Shown here: positions 10,379 to 22,849 of the stretch, in pieces | Layout of the letters: each line of letters begins with the position of its first letter | Numbering within the stretch: the first letter of the stretch is position 1 | Assembly: GCA_028023455.1 (NCBI GenBank) | Contig: JAQFVV010006340.1 | Coordinates: 2,607,938 to 2,671,937 of the forward strand | Direction: 5' to 3' | Length of the DNA stretch: 64,000 bases | From: Epiperipatus broadwayi | Taxonomy: Eukaryota; Onychophora; Udeonychophora; Euonychophora; Peripatidae | The notes under the pieces: generated by a model | What the model was told of the DNA's origin: nothing | Seen by the model: the letters and a program-made list of their open reading frames with translations, nothing else | Database searches by the model: none | Position numbers and translations under genes: made by a program

Positions 10379-11240
10379 TTCATGCTATATTTATATGCAT
10401 TACATATATATGCTTTCTGTCAAGTAATTTTTCTTACATATTAAAATCTTTTGTTAAGTAATAAACCATTTGTTTTTAAAAAAAATAAAGCACTTTTAAA
10501 TAGGACTTAGTGTAGTAGGACTAAGTATAGTATGACCATGGAGGTGTATTAATACAATTATAGAATATCACATTCCAAAAATAATTCACTTTAAATAAAT
10601 ACATCAATTAACATTGCTAGATACATTATATAAATGCTTAATGGATTGCAGGTGAGTAGGCCTCACATTTTAGTATTATATAAAACATTGTTTATTTAAG
10701 AGCTTTATTAGTTTCAAGGCATACAGATAAATGGAATAATTTTATAAAGTTATTACAACTATCAAAATGTAAAGATTTCTATATGGTTTTATTAACAATA
10801 AAATATTTCATTCTGTTAGCTCACTAAAAGTATTAATGTACTTTACCAATATCTGCTAATAAGATAAAAAAAAGTCTTATGTAATTCATAATCATGTTAA
10901 GAAATGTGAAGTAAAACAACAGGTGTTTAAGAATGAAAAGTGCTAGAGATAATTAGTAAAAGAAAATTCCTACAAAATCAGGTGAATAGGTTAACTAAAT
11001 TATTAGTGGAAACAAAGTTTAAAATATAAATCTGGATACCTTTTATTTCTAAATCATATATAAACTCAGGAAAATGTATTGTAATTGTCTTCACTTCTCC
11101 TGCAGGCTGAAACTATACCTGAAAAAGTAGAAATCATGGAATAAAGAAAATTAGTGTCTCCTCCTCTACTATCCCATGTGAGCATAAGCTAGAAATTTTA
11201 TAATATTCATTCCAGTTGTTTTTGCATAGTTCAATCAATT

Positions 11241-12270
11241 GCTGGCTGTGTCTACATGGTTCCATTTTTAAAGCAAGCCATATTTTCAGCCTTGTAAATG
11301 ATCCACCACCAGCTGTAAAAGAACAGAAAATTAACTACCAAAAGTTTGGTATAAAAATTCCTTTGTCATTACTTAACTAATTAATGATTTGATGCTGCAC
11401 AAATTTAGAAAATATATCTGCTTAATAATTGTTATAAAGCTGACAAGAAGAAATGCTCCATAAATTATAAATGTGCCCTAGAAAATCCAATGATGAATAC
11501 AAAAATTTAAATAACACATTATGGATTCACCACCTCACTAAAGCCATGGTCTCATTTGCAAACAATTATGTTAATTTTTTTTGTCCAGGCAAGTGAAGAA
11601 ACATATGAACGTTTAACCTAAGCTTTCCATGATGAGAGAAATGTTGAAAAATTATTAAGATTTAATATTCATTTGTATATTTTTCTTTTTATATCAGTGT
11701 TTTGATTCTATACTATTATTATGCATATCTATAGATTACATGCATATGTGAAATATTGATTGAGCATATATCTTTATTCTTGGTCATTATATTAATGAAT
11801 ATGATGTTATATGTTTATTATTGAGAAGTCATGTATGCAAATACATATTTATTCTTTATTTACTCAATTGGAATTTTTCATTTACTAAAACTCATTTTAA
11901 TTCATACAAACTGATTAATTCTTAGCATTCCTCATTGCTTTTCATAGATTTTCTTCTTTTTCTTTTGAGAATAATTTATTTTTCTTTTAAATGTTTTGTT
12001 TATTTCTAAAGTGAAATGGAAAACTCATTTAATTAGATACATATGAAATTTCACTAATGTGAAATTGATTTAAGTAACATTAAGAAACAAATAGAAGACT
12101 AATTAAATGTATACATAATACAAAGAGAAAATTATGTTTAGAAGTACATTTCCTTTTATATATTGTTTAATATAAACTTACATTAAGCAAAATTATTCTC
12201 TAGTTAAATATTTTATATTATATTTGTATAATGACAAAATCAATGTGCGTGTTTATATATATATATATAT
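11241..12270. other. AT-rich stretch, nothing identified
   Basis: No ORF, tandem repeat or recognisable element was found. It ends in a TA run (about 12254-12271) that borders the first LTR copy. Confidence 0.5.
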
Positions 12271-13371
12271 TATACCGGATACTCAATCTATTCTGAAACA
12301 GAGGTCACCACCAGACCACTACGTGTCTGGAAAATTTGTTTACTGTGATCAGAATAGATGATGATGATGGTTTGCACCGACTAGACTCAGGGAGAAACAA
12401 GAGATCTTAAATTGTTTAGACAATTGAGACAAAAAAAGCACAAAGACAAACGTCAGCCAAATTAAGTTTAAACATATTTCATAAATTTTATTATGAGAAA
12501 ATAAATGGTTAAGTATAAGTTTATGACACAATAGATGGGGGTTAACTCAGGCATGTACCAGACATACTAAAGGCAAAGCTATGACAGACTGACTAATCTT
12601 CTAATAAACAAATTTAAAAGGGAGGAAGCAAATTTCATTCAGCAGAGGATTCACCTAAACATTGGTTTTCACTTTCAGATATTTAAACCATATGCCCCTG
12701 AAATAGATCAAAGAACCCAGTGCCGATGAGCTTTCCGAGATCTAAGCATGGTCAGATCTCAAATGTCCTTATATCGGTATGAACTGCACCAATTACTATG
12801 TTTAAAATAACGGTGATTGATCCATCTCAAGAACAACCAACAAACATGACTGAAAGGAAGAAAACAATAAAAAAACTGGTGAATCCCAGCCAAACGATTG
12901 GCGAAAATTATTTTAAAATTAATAAGAAAAGGTCTCAATAGGAGACAAGCAAATAATTAGAAAAACAGTTCCATCTGCCCCAGCAATTAAAGAAAAGAAA
13001 ATGAATTACAAACAAATTCTGAGTACATGCTCTGATAAATTTAAAGCATACATAATAAATACAAAAATAAATGTATCGGAGAGTGCACATGAGTACGAGA
13101 ATATTAAAGGTTGTAAACACTTTAGCAGAACGAAAGTATCGCTCACCTGTAATTTAAGAAAGAACAAATTTTATCTTCCTGCTGACGACTTATAAAATTA
13201 CAAAAAAAAAACACAATTCTAATTTCCGCCTTTAGAGATTTTAGAAACAAAATCTCCACCTGCAAAAATCAGACAATAAAGTCGTCAGCCAAAAGAGTTT
13301 TGGAGGTTGAGCAAGAGGGCAAACATAGAGTATAAAATTAATTATTGTATACTAAATAATTACAGGTAAGC

Positions 13372-13375
<4 letters not shown>

Positions 13376-13437
<62 letters not shown>
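13376..13437. repeat. (TA)n microsatellite inside LTR copy A
   Basis: An uninterrupted run of about 62 bases of TA. Copies B and C lack it at the homologous place. Confidence 0.95.
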
Positions 13438-13439
<2 letters not shown>

Positions 13440-14014
13440 AGACTGCTAAAGCATTTACAAAAGTGAGGCATAAAATATAAAACTTATTCGTCACTCTCCA
13501 ATAAACAAAACTGAAAGCAAATTGGAAGCTTAAAACTAAGATTCCAAGACACACCATAAAATATTGGAAAACACAGCAAATATTAGATATGAGGCTATAT
13601 TGATTTAAGAAGACATATTTATGATTAGATTGAGCAGAGATTTAATGAGAATTAATTTACCCTGGGAAGAATAAAAACGAAAATAATTACCTTTCGGTAA
13701 AAGCAATGTTCACGTAGAGTGCGCACTTTTACTTAAGTTCATTTTCAGGTTCTTGAGGCAGCAAGGTAGATGTACAGAAGTTCCAGCTTCTTATAGGTGT
13801 TCAAGGCATTACTGGAGCAAACTTGGAAGTCAGGGATCCATCTTTTGTGGAGTTAGCAAGCCATTCTGGTGGTGATAACAAGTATAGAATTTTTCATTTT
13901 TGCAAGCGAAAGTATTTAATAACAGCTGATGTCCTTTAATTCAGAAATTTAAAAGTCTGTGCTGCTATAACTTTCACGTGAGAAAACCACTTGTCTATCT
14001 CTCAAAAATGAATT

Positions 14015-14047
14015 AACTGACACTCCAAATTTTCGGGGCTATTTATA
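14015..14047 (-). promoter_or_regulatory. LTR core promoter: TATA box plus initiator
   Basis: On the minus strand TATAAATAG (14047-14039) is followed by TCAGTT (14020-14015), an arthropod-type initiator. The presumed +1 A at 14018 lies 29 bases from the first T of the TATA box, which is textbook spacing. A possible ATTAAA signal lies near 13914-13919. Copies B, C and D have altered TATA boxes at this place. Confidence 0.7.
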
Positions 14048-14487
14048 CGTTGCTCCATTTTCCTGTGAAACACTTTACTTGATGTCCAATTTCTACTCCT
14101 TAGGCAGGGCAAATATTAATCTCCTGCTCAATCTATCTAATAATTCTACCCAGGGTTTATTGAAATGAAAACAACAACATAAAAATCAAATCTCCGCTAT
14201 CAAAATTGTTTACAATAATTAAAATAAAAGCAACAGGAATGCAATTAGCTAGCCAGCTTGTTTTTAAATCAAATGGATTTAAAAACAGGTGGTATATGAA
14301 AACTATTTTAAAATAAATCGATAAATATTTTTAAAAAAATCTGTTTTACATATAAACACTTGTATACTTGGATACACACATTCTTTTTAAATAATATTGC
14401 AAATTTAAACTCTACGTTTAATTAAAATTAAAAGCTTAATAAATTTCTTTTTTTTTTGTTTAATAACAACACCATTGAACCAGATTT

Positions 14488-14495
14488 CAATCAGG

Positions 14496-14533
<38 letters not shown>

Positions 14534-14551
14534 CCTGATATAGTGACCATA

Positions 14552-14607
<56 letters not shown>

Positions 14608-14610
14608 ATG
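14488..14610. repeat. Double palindrome on TA tracts between LTR copies A and B
   Basis: ATCAGGTTTAAT, then TA repeats, then ATTAAACCTGAT form one palindrome. Next AGTGACCATATACTATATA, more TA, and TATAGTAATGGTCACT form a second. The middle piece holds inverted copies of both neighbouring ends, here the right end of copy A and the left end of copy B. Confidence 0.8.
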
Positions 14611-16561
14611 GTCACTCAATTTCTCTTTGTTCATGGAGAGCTCCACCAGATCACTGCATCTCTGAAAAATTTGTTTACCATGATCAAAAGTGGATGGTGA
14701 TGATGGTTTGCACTGACTAGACTAAGAAGATAATAAGAACTCTTGAATATTGTTCAGCAATTGAGAAGTAAAAGCACTAAAACAAATGTCAGCAAAATTA
14801 AATTAAATAATTTTATAATTTTATTAAGAAAAATATAGAATTTTAAAGTAGAGCTTTACACACAATAAATACAGTTCTATCAGCCATGTAGTAACAAATA
14901 TAAAGTTTCAATGCTCTGGTAGACAGACTAAGTTTCTAAAAGTGAATTAGAGAAGGAGGGAATGATTTTCCTTCAAGTGACAATTCACCTAAGCAATTCT
15001 GGTTTTCTTAAAATTCTCAAATGAAAAGCAATGTAAAGTTTCTTGCATGAATCAATGAAACCAGCATGGGAAAGCAATTATTAGCTTATTGACTAATGAT
15101 GTCATAATGTCCACAGAACTTGCTGCATGTCTAATCAGTTTTAAGATTGCCAAAGTTGATTACAATGCAAAAACACATAAATAGTAAATGAATACAATGG
15201 AGTATAAATAATAAAACATAAAAAAACTTAAATCTCCAATTTAATGAAATGGTAAAATTGGAAAATACTCCAGTATAAATGATTTAAAATTGCTAAAACA
15301 ATAAATCTCTGATTTAAGAAAAATGGGTGAATGTCCAACCAAATGACTGGCTAAAACTAAGCTGAGTAATAATAATTAAAAGTCTCATTAAGAGATAGAT
15401 AATTAATTTAGAAAACTATTTATGTCTGCCCAAGCATTTATCAGAAAGTGAAATAATTAGAACTACAAAAAATGTACAAACTAAATTCCCAGGACACACT
15501 CTGATAAATAAAATTGAAAGCAAACTTGGAATCCTAAAACTAAGATTCCAAGACACACTATAAATGCAATGAAAGCAAAAACAGGTAATAGTTATAAGAT
15601 TAAATAATTATTAAAACTACAGATTTATTTTTAGATTGAGAGGAGATTTAAATAAAAGATTTATATACCTGGAAAGAATAAGAATTATTTTTTATCTTAT
15701 GATAAAGCAGAGTCCCTTAGTTTTCAAGAAGTGCACACTTTTATTTTAAGTTCCAATTTTCAGGTGTCTTTATTTCTTTATGGCATCAAGTGTAGAAGCA
15801 TATTTCAGGATACTTTTTACTTCAGACTTTCATGGGATGATGTAAGAACAGCTGGGAATCAGGAGTTCATCCTTGGGTGAATTAGCAAGGCATGTTGTAG
15901 GTTAGAAAACACATAGCAGTGAATTTTGATATTTTTAAGAGCAAATTGTGAAAGAAAATTAATTGTCCAAACCGCCAACACAATACGAATCTCAGCAGGC
16001 TTATATAAAGCAAATAACGGAATTAAGAAAGCTGAATCAATCACTTTGAAATGCTTCTTCCAGCCAAAATTAATCTAAATGTTTAAAATTTTTGGGGTTA
16101 TTTTTACCCTCTCTTTATCTCCCATATAAACTTTCTTGTTTTTCAATTATAAGCCTTAGCCCAGGTCAAATCTTTATCTCCTGGTCAACCTTACTTAAGA
16201 ATTCTAACCAGGGATTATCTTATAGAAAGACAACAACATAAAATTAAATTGCCACTTTTAAAATAAAACTAAAATGGATCATAATTAAAATAAAAGAAAC
16301 AGGAATGGAAATTAAAAAGTTTGCTTGCTTTTAATTAACTTGATAAAAAAAATAAAAACAAGCAGTAAAAGAAAACTATTTTAGAAATTACATTTATAAA
16401 AGAATAAAATGACATATTTTAAACATAAATGTTATGTGTGTTAATACATGTACTCTTATAAACAACTTTTAAATAGTTATAAACTTTAGAATTCAATGGA
16501 AATAAAAGTCGGTTTTATTTTTGGCAATGAAACCATTCAATCAGATAAACTATGTGGCTCA
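14604..16561 (-). mobile_element. LTR copy B (family 1), left LTR of a gag-bearing remnant
   Basis: It aligns end to end with copy C at high similarity (starts TAGTAATGGTCACTCA versus TGTAATGGTCACTCA; ends near GAAACCATTCAATCAGATAA versus GAAACCATTGAATCAGATAA). Lengths are 1958 and 1954 bases. With a minus-strand gag relic between them, B would be the 3' LTR and C the 5' LTR. On the minus strand a polypurine stretch GTAGGGGAGGG (about 16642-16652) lies just inside, so the true B boundary may be near 16641, with C trimmed at that end. Confidence 0.7.
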
Positions 16562-18075
16562 ACTGCCTGATCATCTGATGAAAAAAAACAAAAGCATTCT
16601 TGTGTTGTTGTTTTCTTTAAACACTTTAAACATTTTCAACACCCTCCCCTACAAAAACCTGGCTGAATGTTTGTTCTGCACTCTGAAAAAGCAACATATT
16701 ATTTTAAACATTTCTCCATTCTCATAATCTGTGTATACATTTTTTTAAAGCTGACTGTTTACTAAAAGCTGAACCCTTACCCTTTGACCAGCAGTTCTTT
16801 TTTTCTTTTAACTAGTTCTATGATAAATATTCTTTTCCCTTATTTGATTTTCTTAGCTTATAACTCTTTATCTTATCCCTTTCACATTCTGTTATATTTT
16901 CTTCCTCTTATATCTGAAATTCTTTGGGCCTAGCAAAACTCCTCAGATCTTTAAAGTGTCTCACTTTCTTATTGATCACATTGATAATAGTACTTGGTGA
17001 GAATTCATTTTTATAGTCTATTCAAACAAGACTGCCCTATAAATGGATTCTGTTTTCACTCTAAAATCACACTCCATTTTTTTCTTCCTAACTCTTTGCT
17101 TTGCTTTAAGTCTATGCATAAAACGAACAGTTACTTCAAACCATTCAATTTTATGTTTTTTGAGAAAAGTATTTTACATTATTTTTAGTCTTTAACTTAT
17201 GACTTTCTTCAGAATCTTCTAGTTTCTCCACAATAGTATCCATCTCCTCTCTACCCATTTCTAATTTTATTTCTGCCTTATCTATTTTAACACAAACCTG
17301 TTCTACTTCAATTTCTATATCTTTTATGACTTTAATTTCTTTTTCTATTTCCTGACTTTCTTTACTCAACTTATTTTTCAGATCATTTTTCATCTGCACT
17401 CTCTTTTCTACTTCCTGACTTTCTTCTATTCTTCCCATTATTTCTCTTTGCATCTCTCTAATCACTTGTGCTGTGCATTCACTAATTTCTTTCTTCATTT
17501 CTGCTTTGAACTCTGCCAGCATTGCTTGCGGGTTCTGCTTGACTTCATTAATTTCTTCCTTTATTTCTTGACACATTTCCCTCATCATATCCATCATGAT
17601 TATCATCATCTTCATGGTCTCTGACTTTTCTTTTTTTTTTCAACTACTCCCATTTTCAAAATAATTTTAAACCCTGCACTAACTTTTATTTTCTCTTTAC
17701 CAAAAATATAACTTAATCTCTATTTTTTTAACTTTATTACATTCCACAAGAAATCCAAAAAGACAAAAAATGCTCTTAACTGTTTTATTAATTATATCAT
17801 GTGAAAAAGAAAACAAATTATATTTAACATTTTTATTTTATAGATGTCTTCGAAAAATGCTATTTAACTGTTTTATGTTATTATCTCATATAAAAATGAT
17901 GAATACCTTCTACCAAACTGCTCAAATAATCCATGCCATAACTAACAAAAAAAACTGATCCCTACCTACTACATTTTGCCTCGTACACCTGAAATTGTTC
18001 TCAATCATCTAACCAAAATCTCACATGGGCTTTATACTTGAAGCCAGATATTAGATGTGCTAAAATTTATAAGTA
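16562..18075 (-). mobile_element. Internal region of LTR element B-C
   Basis: This 1.5-kb region lies between two matching LTRs. It holds the gag relic (17151-17615) and otherwise only AT-rich sequence. No reverse transcriptase, integrase or protease motif is visible in any frame. No convincing primer-binding site starting with TGG was found next to copy C on the minus strand. Confidence 0.6.
17151..17615 (-). CDS. Gag-like coiled-coil protein of an LTR element (remnant)
   Basis: The 154-residue ORF is almost entirely charged helix rich in E, K, Q, M and I (EIKEEINEVKQ, KEISECTAQVIREMQREIMG, EKEIKVIKDIEIEVEQ), predicting a long coiled coil. The segment IREMQREIMGR resembles MREMRQELMGR encoded at about 62920-62955, ahead of a better recognisable gag, so I take both as gag N-terminal regions of related LTR elements. 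In such elements gag forms the cytoplasmic particle that packages RNA. No capsid major homology region or zinc knuckle follows. The start at 17615 is the first Met after a poly-T/A run. A simple low-complexity coiled coil is the alternative. Confidence 0.5.
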   Translation of the reverse strand: MKMMIIMMDMMREMCQEIKEEINEVKQNPQAMLAEFKAEMKKEISECTAQVIREMQREIMGRIEESQEVEKRVQMKNDLKNKLSKESQEIEKEIKVIKDIEIEVEQVCVKIDKAEIKLEMGREEMDTIVEKLEDSEESHKLKTKNNVKYFSQKT

Positions 18076-20029
18076 TGTAATGGTCACTCATTCCCCCTTT
18101 TATCATGGAGGGTGTCACCAGATCACTATCTGGAAAATTTGTTTACCATGATCAAAAGTGGATGGTGATGATGGTTTGCACTGACAAGACCAAGAAGTTA
18201 GTAAGAATTCATGAATATTGTTCAGACAATTGAGAAGTAAAAGCACTAAGACAGATATCAGCACATTTAAATTAAATAACTTTAATTTTTTATTAAGAGA
18301 AATATAGAATTTTAAAGTAGAGCATTACACACAATAAATATGTTTATATCAGCCATGTAATGCTCTGGCAGACAGACTAATTTTCTAAAAGTGAATTAGA
18401 GAAGGAGGAAATGATTTTCCTTCAGCTGACAATTCACCTAAGCAATTCTGGTTTCCTTATTCAAAAGTTCTAAAATGAAAAGCAAATGAAAGTTGCTTGC
18501 ATGAATCAATGAAACCAGAATGGGTGAGTGATCACTAGCTTATAGACTAATGATGTCATAATGTCCACAGAACTTGCTGAAAGATTAATCACTTCTAAAA
18601 TCACAAAGGTTGATTACAATGCAAGAACCCATAAATAGTAAATGAATATGATGTAATATGAATTATAAAATGGGAGAAAACTTAAATCTCCAACTTAAAG
18701 AAATAGTAAAAGTGGAAAATACTGCACCATAAATGATTTAAAATTAATAAAACATTAAATTTCTGATTTCATGAAAACAGCCATATATGAATCACCCATC
18801 AAATGAATAGCCAAAACTAAGCTGAGTAATAACAATTGAAAGACTTAATAGGAGACAGGTAAGTAATGTAGAAAACTATTTATATATTCCCAAGCATTTA
18901 TCAGAAAGTGAAATAATTTGAATTACAAAAAAAAATTTACAAACTAAATTCCCAATACATGCTCTGATAAATAAAATTGAAAGCAGATTGGGAATCCTAA
19001 AATTAAAATTCCAAGACACACCATGCATACAATGAAAGCAAAAACAGATAAAAATTATGAGATTAAATAATTATTAAAGCTACAGATTTATTTTTAGATT
19101 GAACAGAGATCTAATTAAAAGATTTATATACCCTGGAAAGAATAAGAATTATTTTCCCTTACAGTAAAGCAGAGTCCCCTGAGTTTTTCAAGGAGTGTGC
19201 ACTTTTATTTTAAGTTCCAAATTTCAGGTGTGTTCATTTGTTTATGGCAGCAAGTGTAGAGGCATGTTTCAGGATTCTTTTTACTTCAGACTTTCATGGG
19301 ATGATGTAAGAACAGATGGGGATCAGGAGTTAATCCTTGGGTGAGTTAGCAAGGCATGCTGTCAGTTAGAAAACACATAGCAGTGAATTTTGACATCTCT
19401 AAGAAGCAAAATCTTTTTAACAGCAAATTTTGAAAGGAAATTAAATGTCCAAACTTCCAACACAGTACAAATATCAGCAGGCTAATATAAAGTGAATGGT
19501 GGAATTATAGGAAGCTGAATTAATCACTTTCAATAGCTTATTCAATCCAAGAATAATCAAAATGTCAGAAATTTTTGGGGATATTTAAACCCTTTCTCTA
19601 TCTCCCCACATAAACTTTTTTGTTTTTCAATTATAAGCCTTAGTCCAGGGAAAATCTTTATCTCCCACTCAATGTTACTTAAGAAATCTAACCAGAAATT
19701 ATCTTATAAAAAGATAACACAAAATTAAATCTCCACTTTTAAAATCAAACTAAAATTGATCATAAATAAAATAAAAGAAACAGGAATGAAATTAAAAAGT
19801 TTCCTTGTTTTTACTTAATTTGATAAAAAAAATAAAAACGAGTAAAAGAAAACTATTTTAAAAATCAAAGTTATAAAAAATAACATATTTTAAACATTAA
19901 TGAGTATGTGTGTTAATACACATCTTATAAACAACTTTTAAATAGTTTAAACTTTAGAATTTAATGGAAATAAGAGTTGGTTTTATTTTTAGCAATGAAA
20001 CCATTGAATCAGATAAACTATCATACTCA
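18076..20029 (-). mobile_element. LTR copy C (family 1), right LTR
   Basis: It starts TGTAATGGTCACTCA and ends ATCATACTCA directly before an AT run (20030-20040). It aligns with copy B throughout. On the minus strand the TATA position reads TTTAAATAT, so the core promoter is changed relative to copy A. Confidence 0.7.
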
Positions 20030-22849
20030 ATATATATATATTGTAACTGATGGAATTTGATTAATGCCGGTGATGGTTATGATGATTAATATGATCTGAT
20101 GAAAAATCTAAAATCTAATTTAATCTAATCTAGTCTAGCTCAATCGGGTCGCCATTATGCAATAAACCATCATAAAGCACTAATAATCTCTATTAAAGTC
20201 TAATTTGTTTAAGCTATATGTGAAACGAAAGAATAATGAGATTATCTGCTCCAGACATCAACAAATCTATCACAATTACAACATAAACTGCAATGAGCAG
20301 TGAAACCGTCTACTATTGGGATAGACAATAATATATGATTAGGTTAACTACATGATTATCAATCTAATGAAAATCAAGTCCAATCAATAACTAAAACAGA
20401 TTCCAATATATATTTTATTAATCTATTGCTATAGTAACAATTTAAATCTACTTTAAATGTTTAATGATATGGCATTTTTACTTAAACAGATGAGCTTTTA
20501 AACAACCACAATTGCATTTTTTTAACAAAACGTTTTTAAATATAGATACTATTTAAATATCAAAACAAAATAATATTTCACTCGAATGTATATCTAGTTT
20601 AATAAATGCTAAATAGAAAGTATAAACATCCATTCCTCAATAAGCATGCACAATTCTTTCTACTTTAATATTCAATCAATAATTTTCTATTGAAATCAAC
20701 TAGTTTTTATATCATTTTATAAACACTTTGAAAATTTGTGCACTCCTTTAAATGTTTAAACAAATTAATCTACGTCTAGTTTACTAAGAAGCTATAAAGT
20801 AATATATAAATAATTTATTCATATCTTCCCATAAAGTGATACTTAATTATTGCTTCATTTATATGTTAAAATAGAATATTCCATGAAAATTTATTAGCTA
20901 TTTTCTATCATTATAATGCCCAATCATATTATATAAAAGATATGTTAAGTTTCCATTGGATGTCCATCGACCTATAATAATAAATATCATTTATTTAAAC
21001 CTTCAAATAAATGAATATGAAATTGGTTGGCAATAATTAAAATACATGAATATAATTTAGATTTATCCCAATTTAAAGATAATATTCAATTAAACTATTC
21101 AACATAGTTTGTACTTTTTATTTTAGAGATGTAAAAAAAAATATCTAAGATGAGTTATTCTGAACCAATGATAAAGCACGATCTATTTAGATTTTTTATG
21201 AGAGGATTAGACAAACAAAGAAAGGATCGGTTCTAAGCTAATGATCTTACTTGTAATATTGACTAAAATAAAACATAACATAGAGTATTTGAATGCAGCG
21301 ACAAATATAAAATTTATATGGGAATAAAATAAAAAGCTAATATGCAAAACATACCATATCTTATATTTATCTCACTTACCAAGCTGAGTTTGAACCTTGT
21401 CACTTATACCTTGTCACTTAAATAGCTATGTCATCTTATTCAATCCCAATAATAAAAAAAAAAAAGTTAATGGAGTCTTGTCATTTGAATCACTCAATTT
21501 ATTTGATTATATAAAAGAAAATTGGCAAGATTGATAACAAAATACATAGGAAATTAATTTATATTTCAGATTGATTGAATAAATAAAAATGATAAAATTA
21601 CTATGTGTATCTCTAAATGTGTTGCGAAAACAATGACAACATGTAAAAAAAATGAATAAATGAATGGAGAGACTTTTGGATATCTTACTGAAAAATTTAT
21701 ATATAACAGATACCAAAGATATGAAATAGGATGAGATCGAAGCCTATTTGTTTATCAAAATAATAACCGACAAATGAATATGAATTAATACGATATGTTT
21801 GAATATCTTGTCTGTTCGATGTTTTAAACTAAATTTTATACATGCAACTATCAAACATATACTAAAAAAACAACAACATCGAATTGTGTTAATATATACT
21901 TAGACAAAAGTTCAAATAATTAATAAATGAATCTCTCCGATCATTTTTATTTCCTAAACTCTATTACTCCTAAAGATAATTTAAATAAAATACAAATCAT
22001 CCTTTTTAAATATATGTAAAAAAAAATTAATATGCGCACATTTTTATGTATAAAAAAAATCATACCATATATAAGAGTCTGTCCATTTTCACTATTTATT
22101 TGTCCATTGCAATTTACTTATCCCCTAGATTCTATGACGCAAAGAGAAGTTTATTTCTCAGAAAAGATAAGTCGAAAATTTATAATGCTTCACTAACAGT
22201 CCTTTTTCCTTTCCAAAGAGGAGAGTGTGATTTAATTAGCCCTTTTATGATACACATTAATCGAGTTGATCCTGAGTGTTTCTTAGCTCATGACACAATA
22301 TTTATCCAAATCCAACAGTAGTTATACGCCAAACTTTAAAACAGAAATATCTTTGTTTTTAGAATTAAAATAGCCGATCTTTATATAAAGCATTTTTTTT
22401 TATATAGGTTTCCTTTTTTCTTACCTTCTGTTGCCATTTCCTTTTGGAAATCCATCACAACTGCCATTCAAATGATTGAATTGGCAGATAATTTAAGTTT
22501 ATTTTTTCATGTTTTATGGTTTAACAGTTAAAAAAAAAATATTAAAGAACTTTTATTTGTAAGAACCTAGAAAATACATCTGTTCATGGCAATCACAAAA
22601 AGATGATAGCATACTCTCATAGTCTTTTGGCTGCTATTTACAGGCTCTCTATCTGATGTTCTGGTGTCATAACAACCATTGGAAAATACTCAAATAAAGC
22701 TCAAGCCAAACTATTTTTTACAGCAGTTTTTGCACGGTTTGTAATGTAAGTTTGGAGAAAAAGATACATGCAAATTAAATCCAAATTCAATTAGATACTT
22801 AATGTTTGTTAAATCTCATCTAATGTTAAAATTTTTATTATTATTTAAA
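20030..22849. other. Unassigned AT-rich region beginning TGTAAC after a TA run
   Basis: The TA run at 20030-20040 is followed by TGTAACTGATGG (from 20042), the same type of junction as the proven LTR at 27755, so another LTR-like unit may begin here; I could not find its right end. An unrecognised 91-codon ORF lies at 22046-22321 (segment RFYDAKRSLFLRKDKSK, then FPFQRGECDLISPFMIHIN). It has no known motif and no sign of splice context that I can defend. Nothing else is recognised. Confidence 0.4.

Larger units (their letters stand above)
8925..11240. repeat. 2.3-kb duplicated block, copy 1
   Basis: This block matches three separated segments downstream, in the same order and strand: about 27396-27754, 34483-35225 and 41745-42650. 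Shared landmarks include GATCAATCTCTTACCTGTAG, GAGACTGCTTCAAATTCTT and CTCAGGAAAATGTATTGTAA. Similarity is moderate by eye, with many small indels. No ORF of note lies in it. It may be a segmental duplication or two copies of an interspersed repeat; the order and extent favour one block later split by insertions. Confidence 0.75.
12271..14500 (-). mobile_element. LTR copy A (solo LTR-like, family 1)
   Basis: This 2.2-kb unit lies between TA runs and aligns along its length with copies B (14604-16561) and C (18076-20029), and with D (22850-24917) in inverse orientation. Shared landmarks: GATGATGGTTTGCAC near the left end, AAAATTTGTTTAC, AAACTAAGATTCCAAGACACA, and GCACTTTTA...AAGTTC near the middle. 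The promoter reads on the minus strand, so the LTR sense strand is minus. No gag lies next to it, so it is a solo LTR or a remnant. Confidence 0.7.

Noticed and set aside
22046-22321. 91-codon ORF as a host exon
   Set aside because: No domain, no clear splice sites and no homologue that I recognise; kept only as a note in the regional entry.
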